Origin: Micromonospora sp. DSM 45708
Lineage (GTDB): Bacteria > Actinomycetota > Actinomycetes > Mycobacteriales > Micromonosporaceae
Length of the DNA: 64,000 bases
NCBI RefSeq assembly: GCF_039566955.1
Contig: NZ_CP154796.1
Span: forward strand, 1-64,000
Direction of reading: 5' to 3'
The position numbers were made by a program, and so were the translations under genes. The notes under the pieces were generated by a model, which was not told where the DNA came from, ran no database searches, and saw nothing but the letters and a program-made list of their open reading frames with translations. How positions within the stretch are numbered: position 1 is the stretch's first letter; the number at the start of each line of letters is the position of its first letter. Below, in pieces: positions 51,604 to 59,592 of the stretch.

Positions 51604-53226
51604 TCACTCCGGTGGCCAGAACGTCCCGTCGTTGAGCTGGCGGATGCGGTCGGCGAACGCGTCGCTGCCCTGGAACACCACCTGGATGTGCGGCCGGTGC
51701 TCGGGCAGCCGCCGGAACAGCAGCGTGATCACGTTCTGGTTGGTGGGGCTGAGGAAAGCGGCGATCGTCAGCTCGAGACCGGGAACGAGTATCGGCCGGG
51801 ACTCCTCGATGAAGTACTCGACGGCGTGCTGGCTCGCGAAGACGAAGACCACCGTTTCGTCATGGGCGGTCAGGCAGAACGGTTGGTCGACGCCCTCGCC
51901 GCTCACCCAGGGGACCAGGAAGACGCGCTGTTGGCGGCCGAGTGTCTCCGCCGCGTCGGCGGGCCGGGCGACGAACGCGGCGAGCAGGTCGAGGTCCGGG
52001 TGCTGGACGTCCAGCGTCCGGGCCAGGTCGAGGAACCGCTCGGTCTCCAACCGGATGACGGCTGCGGTCGCCTCGTGCGTGAACGCCTCGGCCAGGCGGT
52101 CGAAGACGTTGAGCCCCCGCTCCTCCGGGAACACGCTGTGCCGCATCGCCCGCATGTGCCCCACCTCGAACGCGGTGAACTGTTCGTTCATCCGGGCGTG
52201 CATCGCCAGCAGGGAGGCGTGCATCTCGTTGACGGCCTCCGGGTCGGCGCCCCGCACGGGGCGACCGCCGGACGCCAGGTGTAGCGACAGAAAGTTGATC
52301 ATCGCGTTGAGGCGGACGCTGTTCGCCACGGCGTTGAACGCGTCGATCGCGTCCCGCCCGAGCCGGGCCCCGTAGCGGGCGACCATGACGCAACTGTTCA
52401 TGTATTGCATCAGGCCGAACATCAGCATGATCTCGCCGGCGAGCTGGTCGGCGCGGAACGCGTCGGGCGTGCCGTTCCGCTGGAGGACGCGGGCGGTGGC
52501 CGTGAACAGCACCTGCGCCGAGAACATGTCGGCGTCGAGTTCTTCCCGGAGCACCCCGTGGTCCAGCGAGTCACGCCGCGATCTGCGGTGACGCCACTCC
52601 CGGACGTCGTCGTCGAGGCTGCCGGCGAACAACCTGCGGGTCACCCCGTCGATGAGCCGGTCGAGGTGCTCCGTGGCGTCGGCCGGCTCCGGCCGTCCGG
52701 GTGGGTGGGTGATGGCGTGGACATGGCCGAGTTCGTGCAGCAGGGGGTAGAACCACACGGACATGTAGTGGTGGCCGATCGGTGTCCGCTCGAGATCCCT
52801 GAGCGTCACCGGCGCGTAGTACGTCGTGCTCGCCGGCAGCGACTCCACCAGCAGGTGACAGGCCAGGCCCGGATCGCCGTACCGGAGGGCCAGCTCGGCG
52901 ATGATGCGCAGGCTGACCTGCTCGGCCACCTCCGCCATGAGCTCGGGAGACAGGTGGCGGGCGGTCACGATCCCCCGCAGGTGCCCGATCATTTCGAGGT
53001 AGCGCGTGTTGAACAGCACGATCGACGGGTCCAGGGCCGGCAGGGAGAACATCTCCGGCACGTCGCCGTCGACCCAGTAGACCGCGTAGGGGTGGCCGAT
53101 CACCTCGTCCACGACGTCCAGGACGACGTTCATCGGGCTGAGGCCGTCGCGTCCGTGCCGCCACGTCCGGACGGAGGCACCCACCTGCGACCGGACGATG
53201 TGGTCGAGAACGGTGTCGTCAAGCAT
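51604..53226 (-). CDS. Predicted metallopeptidase-like protein with HELGH motif
   Basis: 540 residues, no family recognised. Residues 164-168 read HELGH (HExxH), and EELDADMF (229-234) resembles the third-ligand E/D-x-x-A-D block of M48/IrrE-like peptidases. No signal peptide is seen, so it should be cytosolic. The C-terminal half (~330-540) is a separate, mostly helical region followed by a beta-rich end. It overlaps the small gene upstream by 8 bases, making a two-gene cassette. Role as a stress or conflict effector is inferred from context. Confidence 0.6.
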   Translation of the reverse strand: MLDDTVLDHIVRSQVGASVRTWRHGRDGLSPMNVVLDVVDEVIGHPYAVYWVDGDVPEMFSLPALDPSIVLFNTRYLEMIGHLRGIVTARHLSPELMAEVAEQVSLRIIAELALRYGDPGLACHLLVESLPASTTYYAPVTLRDLERTPIGHHYMSVWFYPLLHELGHVHAITHPPGRPEPADATEHLDRLIDGVTRRLFAGSLDDDVREWRHRRSRRDSLDHGVLREELDADMFSAQVLFTATARVLQRNGTPDAFRADQLAGEIMLMFGLMQYMNSCVMVARYGARLGRDAIDAFNAVANSVRLNAMINFLSLHLASGGRPVRGADPEAVNEMHASLLAMHARMNEQFTAFEVGHMRAMRHSVFPEERGLNVFDRLAEAFTHEATAAVIRLETERFLDLARTLDVQHPDLDLLAAFVARPADAAETLGRQQRVFLVPWVSGEGVDQPFCLTAHDETVVFVFASQHAVEYFIEESRPILVPGLELTIAAFLSPTNQNVITLLFRRLPEHRPHIQVVFQGSDAFADRIRQLNDGTFWPPE

Positions 53227-53587
53227 CCGGACGTCGGTCCGCCGCGTCGTCGCCCTCCGGCAGCTCCGTCGCGGCCCGGAACTGGCGCAACAGCTCCTCG
53301 ATGTCCGCCGGCCCCGGGTTGTCGACGGCGAAGGTGCGCTCGGTCAGGTTCATCTCCACCCGCCCGACCCGGAACTGCTTGACCAGCTCCGCCAGGGCGC
53401 GCAGGATGTCCGGCGCCATTTTCAGCGCCACCCCGGCCACCACCATCCACGACGTGACGGCGGCCCCGTCGAGGTTGCGCCGCCCGGACGCCTGCGCGGC
53501 GACCCCGCGCGCCTTCAGCGTGTCGACCAGCGGCTGTGCGGCATCCTCGGCGCATACCGCCACCAGCGTGACCCGCTCCGATCCCAC
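53219..53587 (-). CDS. Small protein resembling EACC1 (effector-associated constant component)
   Basis: 122 residues. A beta strand/helix start (VTLVAVCAEDAAQPLVDTLKARG), a hydrophobic helix (SWMVVAGVALKMAPDILRAL), then a short beta hairpin (VEMNLTERTFAVDNPGPADIEELLRQF). This strand-helix-hairpin layout is close to EACC1 proteins, described in silico as shared partners of effectors in conflict systems. The match is by eye. GTG 53587 has GGGAGGT upstream. Translation is probably coupled to the metallopeptidase-like gene. Confidence 0.5.
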   Translation of the reverse strand: MGSERVTLVAVCAEDAAQPLVDTLKARGVAAQASGRRNLDGAAVTSWMVVAGVALKMAPDILRALAELVKQFRVGRVEMNLTERTFAVDNPGPADIEELLRQFRAATELPEGDDAADRRPDA

Positions 53588-53800
53588 CGGTCACCTCCCG
53601 AACGGTCCACTGGGGAGCAATGAGCACGCTAGTGCATCGACGCCACACTCCGACCGGCCGGAGGTCTTCCTGTCGGCTACCCGACTTCCATATCATGGGA
53701 GCGTTCCCACGAGATTGTCCCGCCAGCAAGGAATTGATTACCTTCAATCTTTATGCCGGCCATCCTGGACGCGTCCCACACCCGTCCCAGGAGGATTCCC

Positions 53801-54253
53801 ATGGTCCCGCCGCAGTTGAACGGTCCCGTACTCTCCCTGTTCCGCATCGTCGTCGGCTTCCTCTTCCTGCTCCATGGTGCCGCGTCGATCTTCGGAATAC
53901 TCGGCGGCAACCCGGCCACCGGCGGCGCCGTCCCGGTCGGCACCTGGCCCGGCTGGTGGGCCGCGCTGATCCAGCTCGTCTGCGGCGTGCTCGTGCTCGT
54001 CGGCCTGGCCACCCGGCCCGCCGCGCTGCTCGCCTCCGGCTCGATGGCGTACGCGTACTTCGTGGTGCACCAGCCGCACGGCCTGCTGCCGATGAAGAAC
54101 GGCGGCGAACTGGCCGCGCTCTTCTGCTGGTCGTTCCTGCTGGTCGCGGTGCTCGGCCCGGGCACCTGGGCGCTCGACGCGCTGATCTCCCGCCGCCGCA
54201 CCGCCCCCGCCGACGCCACCCCGGCGACCCGCCGCGCCTCCGTCCCCGCCTGA
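53801..54253 (+). CDS. DoxX-family membrane protein
   Basis: 150 residues, four membrane helices. FRIVVGFLFLLHGAASIFG and LIQLVCGVLVLVGLATRPAALL, then YFVVHQPHGLLPMKNGGELAALFCWSFLLVA are DoxX landmarks. DoxX proteins take part in quinone or thiosulfate redox and stress responses in some bacteria; the role here is unknown. ATG 53801 has AGGAGG 6 bases upstream; an earlier in-frame ATG at 53753 lacks a site. Confidence 0.82.
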   Translation: MVPPQLNGPVLSLFRIVVGFLFLLHGAASIFGILGGNPATGGAVPVGTWPGWWAALIQLVCGVLVLVGLATRPAALLASGSMAYAYFVVHQPHGLLPMKNGGELAALFCWSFLLVAVLGPGTWALDALISRRRTAPADATPATRRASVPA

Positions 54254-54266
54254 CCCGCCGCGCGCC

Positions 54267-54316
54267 AGATCTTGGTACGGGAGCGCCCCTTCGAGGGCGG
54301 TTCCGTACCAAGATCT
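54267..54316. terminator. 50-nt palindrome between convergent genes
   Basis: Arms AGATCTTGGTACGG (54267-54280) and CCGTACCAAGATCT (54303-54316) are perfect inverted copies. The loop holds an inner GCGCCC/GGGCGG stem. It lies between DoxX (plus) and a small minus-strand gene, so a bidirectional terminator is likely. AT content of the arms is unusual here; may belong to a dispersed repeat family. Confidence 0.65.
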
Positions 54317-54317
54317 G

Positions 54318-54557
54318 TCAGCGGCAGCGGCCGGAATGGGCGACCGGGAGGAGGCAGCGCCGGGAGCGGGGGAGCGGGGCGTCGCACCAGACCCGGGTAC
54401 GCACCGACTGCCGGTCCTCCTCGGACAGCGTGGTCTCGCCGAAGTCGATGGCGAGCACGTGACCGAGCGAGCGGCGCAGCGCCATGGACAGCGCGGCGGC
54501 CTCGTCCACACTGGTCAGCGTGGTGGGCAGGTGGATGATCCAGTGCGGCTCGGTCAC
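54318..54557 (-). CDS. Small protein of unknown function
   Basis: 79 residues from GTG 54557, beginning MTEPHWIIHLPTTL and ending in a Cys/Arg-rich stretch (VWCDAPLPRSRRCLLP..GRC). Not recognised. The start overlaps the stop of the upstream gene at 54554 (GTGA), so the two are translationally coupled. The basic, Cys-containing tail could bind metal or nucleic acid, but this is not shown. Confidence 0.5.
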   Translation of the reverse strand: MTEPHWIIHLPTTLTSVDEAAALSMALRRSLGHVLAIDFGETTLSEEDRQSVRTRVWCDAPLPRSRRCLLPVAHSGRCR

Positions 54558-55096
54558 CGTGGCCGACCCCCGTCGGTCAACCCCTCGGTGTACGACGACA
54601 GCGCCGCCGCGGCCGACGTCAGGCTCTCCGCCATCAGGGCGAGGCGTTCGGCGCCGTCCTGCCACTGCCGAACGGTCGTCCCGGTCATCGGGTCGTCGGT
54701 CCGGCCAGCGTCGGAGAGCTGCTGCCCGGCAGCGGTGATCCGGGCCGGAAGCCGCCCGATCCGATCGGCCGCCGTGCCCAACCGGTCCCGGACGTCGTCC
54801 AGCGCCTCGACCAGCCCGCCGATGGTGGCGGTCTCCCGGTGGCCGGCGGCGACGCGCAGCCGACGTACCCCGTCGCTGACCTGGAACTCGGCGTCTCCGG
54901 CCAGGTCGAGGGCGTCCTCGCCGCTGCGCCGGGCCAGCTTGATCGCCGGGTGGGCGCAGCCCGCGCCGACGCGCTCCAGCAGCACGGTGGCGGCGGCCAC
55001 CCCGAGGTACGCCTCCCGCAGCTCACCGGTGACCTGCTCGACCGCCCAGATCGCGCTCGCGACGGGCACCTCCGAACTCGTCTCCGCATCCGTCAC
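54554..55096 (-). CDS. Helical protein of unknown function
   Basis: 180 residues, almost all helical. It reads ASAIWAVEQVTGELREAYLGVAAATVLLERV, HPAIKLARRSGEDALDLAG, then LVEALDDVRDRLGTAADRIG and AERLALMAESLTSAAAALSSY. The helical pattern recalls ESX/WXG-type or coiled-coil substrates, but WXG is absent. GTG 55096 follows AAGGAG by 9 bases. Paired with the small gene at 54318. Confidence 0.5.
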   Translation of the reverse strand: MTDAETSSEVPVASAIWAVEQVTGELREAYLGVAAATVLLERVGAGCAHPAIKLARRSGEDALDLAGDAEFQVSDGVRRLRVAAGHRETATIGGLVEALDDVRDRLGTAADRIGRLPARITAAGQQLSDAGRTDDPMTGTTVRQWQDGAERLALMAESLTSAAAALSSYTEGLTDGGRPR

Positions 55097-55204
55097 ACCA
55101 CGTCTCCTTCGCCTGGTGGGGTGCCGGGGCAGCGCGTCGCCCAGCCCGGAGGACGTCCGGTTGGGTGCGCGCTGCCCCGACTGGGGATCGACCAGTGCCT
55201 AGCT

Positions 55205-55313
55205 GGGCGCTCCTGACCAAAACTTTATCGATAATGCTGGTAAAGTCAACGATGCGCTTGAGGTTGCTCCTGGTTTTGTGATCAGATGGACATGCCTAGC
55301 TGGGAGTATTCGC
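55205..55313. promoter_or_regulatory. AT-rich divergent promoter space before the minimal GntR gene
   Basis: Contains TTATCGATAA (palindrome, ~55226-55235) within ACTTTATCGATAATGCTGGTAAAGT, whose ends ACTTTA/TAAAGT are also inverted. AT content is well above the surroundings. It may be an operator of the adjacent GntR protein. Confidence 0.4.
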
Positions 55314-55553
55314 ATGTCCGCGCCGCGCAGGTTCGAGCCGCACTACCGAAGGATCATCGGTGACATCAGGAGGCGCATCGCAGAAGGCGAGTGGCCGCCC
55401 GGTCACAAGTTGCCCTCTACGAAGGAGTTGGCAGACCTCTACCAAGTAGGCAGCCAGTCCACCGTCCGGCAGGCCATCACGATCCTGATCGAGACCGGGG
55501 AGTTGTACGGCCACCAGGGCTTGGGCGTGTTCGTACCCGGCACCGCCAAGTAG
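55314..55553 (+). CDS. Minimal GntR-family winged helix-turn-helix protein
   Basis: 79 residues, the DNA-binding domain only: YRRIIGDIRRRIAEGEWPPGHKLPSTKELADLY, STVRQAITILIETGELYGHQGLGVFV. No effector domain. Such short GntR proteins occur on actinomycete integrative elements (for example KorSA of pSAM2) and as chromosomal regulators. The local lower GC and the next two genes of uncertain function suggest an accessory patch. Confidence 0.78.
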   Translation: MSAPRRFEPHYRRIIGDIRRRIAEGEWPPGHKLPSTKELADLYQVGSQSTVRQAITILIETGELYGHQGLGVFVPGTAK

Positions 55554-55622
55554 GCAGCGTTGACTGCTGTCGTCAACTGCATGGAGTAAACATCGGCCGG
55601 ACGACTACTTCAACCGGGTGCA

Positions 55623-56423
55623 CTACGGCCGAAGCGCGGCTTGTGAGGGCGGGACTACCTTGTCGAGTTGCCGCTCAAGGTTTAGCGGGTCATCGAAAAA
55701 CTCAACGTCGCTGACGGTTCGAAGTTCGGCGACGATCGGCGCGGGCCAGTCGCGCGCTGAGCCGTCCAAAGCGGCGATCCGGCTTTCTTTGGCGATCGTG
55801 GACAGGCCGAAGACGTGGTAGCAATGCTCGGCTGCCTGATCTGGATCACGCAGGCTGACGGCCTGAACGTAGGCAGCCTTGCCGTCGTTGGCTACTCGCA
55901 GCGTGACCGAGCGATTGCGGCCGGATTCTAGCGGGATGGGAGCATCCCGCTGAAGCTTGCGACCGCGTCCGGCCCAAGCGGTGACCCGGTCTGTTACTCG
56001 ATCGACAAACCTGATGCCTGCCTGACGGGGCGCAAGCCATCGAAGTTGGTCGGCGCGTAGCGATGCCTGTGCGACATCAAGGACCAGCCTCCCGAGTTCG
56101 TTGGTGCTGCCGAAGGTCGCGATCTCACCGGGTGCCGCATTGACTCCGTTAAGCCCGCCGCCCGCCATGATCTCGGCGAACGCCTCTGCTGCCCGGCCGG
56201 CGAACAGGTTCACCCCGGCCATGGCCAGCAGAGACGCGGCGGCGGCCCGATCGGTCACTCGACAGCCGGAGCCCATCGGCTCGACAAGCACCCGAACGCC
56301 GTCGCCGTCGCCGTAGGTCATCGGCAAGTCGATGAGCAGGCCATCTCCGTACGGGTGGACGACCGTGTTGTCGTTGACAGCCCGGAGGACAGCGCCGATG
56401 ACAGTCGTGGCATCCACAGTCAT
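55623..56423 (-). CDS. DUF1828/DUF1829-type protein
   Basis: 266 residues. The N-terminal DUF1828 region contains DGLLIDLPMTYGDGDGVRVLVEPMGSGCRVTDRAA; the C-terminal half resembles DUF1829 (RFVDRVTDRVTAWAGRGRKLQ, YHVFGLSTIAKES). These domains occur together in proteins often linked to mobile DNA and defence islands; no activity is known. ATG 56423 follows GAGGAGGG. Only 8 bases separate it from the partner gene upstream. Confidence 0.62.
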   Translation of the reverse strand: MTVDATTVIGAVLRAVNDNTVVHPYGDGLLIDLPMTYGDGDGVRVLVEPMGSGCRVTDRAAAASLLAMAGVNLFAGRAAEAFAEIMAGGGLNGVNAAPGEIATFGSTNELGRLVLDVAQASLRADQLRWLAPRQAGIRFVDRVTDRVTAWAGRGRKLQRDAPIPLESGRNRSVTLRVANDGKAAYVQAVSLRDPDQAAEHCYHVFGLSTIAKESRIAALDGSARDWPAPIVAELRTVSDVEFFDDPLNLERQLDKVVPPSQAALRP

Positions 56424-56431
56424 GTCCCTCC

Positions 56432-56908
56432 TCAAGGCTCCCGCCAGATGAAGTCGTCCCCTATCGCGATGAAGCACTCCGCGGCGAACGCTTCCAGGAT
56501 CGCACGATAGGTGCCGGGTGCGACTCTCGGTTGAAGCGGAACGGCGGGGATGTCGTCCGGTTCATAGGCTGCCTCCTCGCCCCCGCCGGGCTCGCTCCGG
56601 TGCTTGTGAGTGCCGGGAAAGGGGCGATGTGGCGTGTTTATGCACAGTCGACGTGCTGAGAAGCCCGAGCGGCCCTCGCCGGCAAGATACTGAAGTGCCG
56701 GCTCGCTCGGTCTCAAATCGCTGATCGTCACACGAAGCCGGCATGGAGCAAGCGCACGGATGACGGTGTCGACCCGAAGGACGCCTTCTCTGACGACTTG
56801 GTTTTTGGTGACCCACGTGATGCCCCCAACCGTCACCGCCTCTGCCAGTGGCGACAGCAACGTGCCGAGATTGGCGGCCGTCATCAGGTGAGATACCTGC
56901 CGACTCAT
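56432..56908 (-). CDS. Partner protein of the DUF1828-type gene, function unknown
   Basis: 158 residues from ATG 56908, which has GGGAGGGGG 6 bases upstream. Reads LMTAANLGTLLSPLAEAVTVGGITW, LRVTISDLRPSEPALQYLAGEGRSGFSARRL, HRPFPGTHKHR, and ends AFAAECFIAIGDDFIWREP. I associate this pairing with DUF6978-type proteins but cannot confirm it. The two-gene layout beside a minimal GntR regulator suggests a toxin-antitoxin or defence pair; this is inference. Confidence 0.5.
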   Translation of the reverse strand: MSRQVSHLMTAANLGTLLSPLAEAVTVGGITWVTKNQVVREGVLRVDTVIRALAPCRLRVTISDLRPSEPALQYLAGEGRSGFSARRLCINTPHRPFPGTHKHRSEPGGGEEAAYEPDDIPAVPLQPRVAPGTYRAILEAFAAECFIAIGDDFIWREP

Positions 56909-57064
56909 GATCGCCCCCTCCCGGTCGCCTAGGTGGCGATGTGAGGCCACCTCGCTCTGCGTCGGGTCGGACACTATCGGAGACGGTCACGACAGCCGTG
57001 TTCTAGAGGGGCGCGTCTAGTCGGCAACCCGACATCGACGAAGGCTGAGCCCGCGGGTTGCCCG

Positions 57065-57706
57065 TCAGAGCCGGTTGTCCGGGGTCAAGGCCGATGAGGG
57101 CGGCCCGCTCGGCGTGATCGGTTCCGTGGTCGGGTCGGCGGCGCGGCGCTTCCAGGCGCTGACCCCGAGCCGGCCGGTGTTGCCGAGGTCGATCGGCCCG
57201 TCCAGCGCCACCGCGTGCGCCGGCCTGCCGGCCACCGGCGCGACGTCGAGCTGGGCGCCCTCGGTGGCCACCACGGTCGGATCGGTGACCGTGTTGCGCC
57301 AGAGCAGCGCGGCGCCGGCCCGTTCGCCGGGGCGCAGCACGAGCCGGGTGGGTGGGGCGTCGAAGCCGGAGGTGATCCCCGTCGCGCCCGGGACGATCTT
57401 GACCTTGATCGGGTCCCCGTCGGCGTCCCGCATGCTGACCGCCGGGTAGCCGCGCAGCTCGTACGGCCGGGTTCCGCAGTTGACCAGGTCAAGGCCCATG
57501 GCCCGCAACCCCATCGCGGCGCTCACGCCCAGCTCGGTGATCCGGATGCCCTCCGGGGCGCAGGCCGCCGAGGGGGACGGCGCGACCTGGGCGGCCGGCC
57601 GGTCCGGCGGCGTGGGCAGCGGGTCGACCCGGGACGGTGTCGCGGCGCAGCCCGCCAGCAGCACAACCCCCGCGAGCCCTCCGATCCGGCCAACCCCACG
57701 TCGCAT
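57065..57706 (-). CDS. DUF4232-domain lipoprotein
   Basis: 213 residues. The signal peptide ends in the lipobox LLAGC (Cys ~20), so it is a surface lipoprotein. After a Pro-rich linker comes the DUF4232 domain: CAPEGIRITELGVSAAMGLRAMGLDLVNCGTRPYELRGYPAVSM, with a likely Cys pair. DUF4232 proteins are common actinobacterial surface proteins of unknown role. ATG 57706 is chosen; ATG 57727 is also in frame. Confidence 0.75.
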   Translation of the reverse strand: MRRGVGRIGGLAGVVLLAGCAATPSRVDPLPTPPDRPAAQVAPSPSAACAPEGIRITELGVSAAMGLRAMGLDLVNCGTRPYELRGYPAVSMRDADGDPIKVKIVPGATGITSGFDAPPTRLVLRPGERAGAALLWRNTVTDPTVVATEGAQLDVAPVAGRPAHAVALDGPIDLGNTGRLGVSAWKRRAADPTTEPITPSGPPSSALTPDNRL

Positions 57707-57757
57707 CCGGCGATCCTCCCACCCCATCGTCCGACCCGTGGCCCACCACCTCCCGGT

Positions 57758-57812
57758 GATCATGAGGTTGGCGGCGGCCATCGTCCGATTTGTTGCCGCC
57801 AGCCTCATGATC
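57758..57812. repeat. Long imperfect palindrome between the lipoprotein and thrC
   Basis: Arms GATCATGAGGTTGGCGGC (57758-57775) and GCCGCCAGCCTCATGATC (57795-57812), 17 of 18 matched. It lies in a divergent space, so it is not a simple terminator. The motif GTGATCANGAGGTTNG is shared with the palindrome at 59391, suggesting a dispersed repeat family. Confidence 0.6.
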
Positions 57813-57920
57813 GACCGAGGTCGGGAGGGGGAGGCGAGGGTCGGTGGGGCGGCCCACACCGTGGGACCCGGGGTGGCGGGGCGGTGCGCGGCGCATAGAC
57901 TCGACGGCACAACTGCATAC

Positions 57921-58050
57921 CTCATCCAGAGGGGCTGAGGGATACGGCCCGACGACGCCCCGGCAACCACCCGCACGCTCGATGCCGAGTGTCCTGCGGG
58001 CAGGTGCCAATTCCGTCCCCGCCGCACCCGGCGATGCGGGGAAAGATGAG
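57921..58050 (+). ncRNA. SAM riboswitch (S-box, SAM-I/IV class) before thrC
   Basis: The P1 stem is CTCATC (57921-57926) with GATGAG (58045-58050). The conserved core AGAGGGGCTGAGGGA and GGCCCGACGACGCCCCGGCAACC follows, with GGTGCCAATTCC downstream. This is the S-box pattern of SAM riboswitches; SAM-I and SAM-IV share this core. It controls the adjacent threonine synthase gene. The region between P1 and the start codon is GAGGAATTCCTC, able to hide the ribosome site. Confidence 0.85.
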
Positions 58051-58064
58051 AGGAATTCCTCGAC

Positions 58065-59354
58065 ATGACGTCGACGCTTCCCGCCGTCTCCGGCATCGAC
58101 ACCTCCCGCAGCCCGGCCCGCGCCCTGGTCTGTCGCGCCTGTTCCGCGCGCTACCCGCTGGCCGCGCAGCACGCCTGCTACGAGTGTTTCGGCCCGCTGG
58201 AGGTCGACTACGACACGGCCGCGCTGGCCGCCGTCACCCGCGAGCAGATCGAGTCCGGCCCGAACAGCATCTGGCGCTACGCCGCCCTGCTCCCGGCCGG
58301 TCAGGACCCGGCCACCCGGGTCACCCTCGACCCGGGGCTGACCCCGCTGGTCGCCGCCAACCACCTCGCCGCCGAGCTGGGCATCACGGCGCCGCTCTGG
58401 GTCAAGGACGACAGCGCCAACCCCACCCACTCGTTCAAGGACCGGGTCGTGTCGGTGGCGCTGACCGCCGCCCGGGCGCTCGGTTTCACCCGCTACGCCT
58501 GCGCGTCCACCGGCAACCTGGCCAACTCGGTCGCCGCGCACGCGGCCCGTGCCGGTGTGCCGTCGGTGGTGTTCATCCCCAGCGATCTGGAGCAGGGCAA
58601 GGTGGTCACCACCGCCGTCTACGGCGGCGACCTGGTCGCCATCGACGGCTCGTACGACGACGTGAACCGGCTCTGCGGCGAGCTGGTGGAGACCGACGAG
58701 TTCGAGGACACCGCGTTCGTCAACGTGAACGTGCGGCCGTTCTACGCCGAGGGCTCCAAGACGCTCGGCTACGAGGTGGCCGAGCAGCTCGGCTGGCGGA
58801 TCCCGGCCCAGGTGGTCATCCCGATGGCCAGCGGCGAGCTGCTCACCAAGATCGACAAGGCGTTCGCCGAGCTGGTCGAGATCGGGCTGGTCGAGGCGCC
58901 GGCCGGCGGCTGGAAGGTGTTCGGCGCGCAGTCCGCCGGCTGCAACCCGATCGCCACCGCGCTGCACGACGACCGCGACACCATCGTCCCGGTCAAGCCG
59001 ACCGGCATCGCCAAGTCGCTCAACATCGGCGACCCGGCCGCCGGCCTCTACGCGCTGGAGGCGGTCCGCCGCACCGGCGGCTGGATGGAGTACGCCGACG
59101 ACGACGAGATCCGCGCCGGGATCACGTTGCTGGCGCGGACCACCGGCGTGTTCGCCGAGACGGCGGGCGGCGTGACGGTGGCGGTGCTGCGCAAGCTGGT
59201 GGAGTCGGGCCGGCTGGACCCGACGGCGGAGACGGTCGTCTTCAACACCGGCGAGGGCCTCAAGACGCTGGACGCGGTGGCCGCCGCCTCCGGCCCCACC
59301 CACCGCATCAAGCCCAGCCTCCGCGCCGCCCGAGACGCCGGCCTCCTCTCCTGA
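58065..59354 (+). CDS. thrC: Threonine synthase
   Basis: Converts O-phospho-homoserine to threonine with PLP, cytosolic. 429 residues. An N-terminal CxxC..CxxC segment (VCRACSARYPLAAQHACYEC) begins the short-type fold; PLP lysine K125 is in THSFKDRVVS, and the pyridine-loop text is GEGLKTLDAV. The ATG is preceded by AGGA at 58051-58054, inside a palindrome that follows the riboswitch. A SAM riboswitch on thrC ties threonine synthesis to the methionine/SAM branch at homoserine. Confidence 0.93.
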   Translation: MTSTLPAVSGIDTSRSPARALVCRACSARYPLAAQHACYECFGPLEVDYDTAALAAVTREQIESGPNSIWRYAALLPAGQDPATRVTLDPGLTPLVAANHLAAELGITAPLWVKDDSANPTHSFKDRVVSVALTAARALGFTRYACASTGNLANSVAAHAARAGVPSVVFIPSDLEQGKVVTTAVYGGDLVAIDGSYDDVNRLCGELVETDEFEDTAFVNVNVRPFYAEGSKTLGYEVAEQLGWRIPAQVVIPMASGELLTKIDKAFAELVEIGLVEAPAGGWKVFGAQSAGCNPIATALHDDRDTIVPVKPTGIAKSLNIGDPAAGLYALEAVRRTGGWMEYADDDEIRAGITLLARTTGVFAETAGGVTVAVLRKLVESGRLDPTAETVVFNTGEGLKTLDAVAAASGPTHRIKPSLRAARDAGLLS

Positions 59355-59390
59355 CCCCACCCACCCCACCCCGCCCCCGCCCCCCGAGAG

Positions 59391-59450
59391 GTGATCAAGA
59401 GGTTTGTGTCGGCGTGCGGGGTCGGCCCCGACGCAAACTCCTTGGTCAAC
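59391..59450. terminator. Long palindrome downstream of thrC (probable terminator)
   Basis: GTGATCAAGAGGTTTGTGTCGG (59391-59412) can pair with CCGACGCAAACTCCTTGGTCAAC (59428-59450) with several GU wobbles. It lies 37 bp beyond the thrC stop. It resembles the palindrome at 57758 in its arm sequence. Confidence 0.6.
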
Positions 59451-59592
59451 TCGCGAGCCGGCGGCGGGGGCCGGTGGGGGGAGGGGCGGTGGGGGAAGGG
59501 CGGTGGGGTGGGCTCGCCCGGGAGGGGGATCGGGGGCGACCAGGGGTGACGGGGGATGTGCGGCGCGTGTCGAAAAACTGTCAGTGGAGGAC

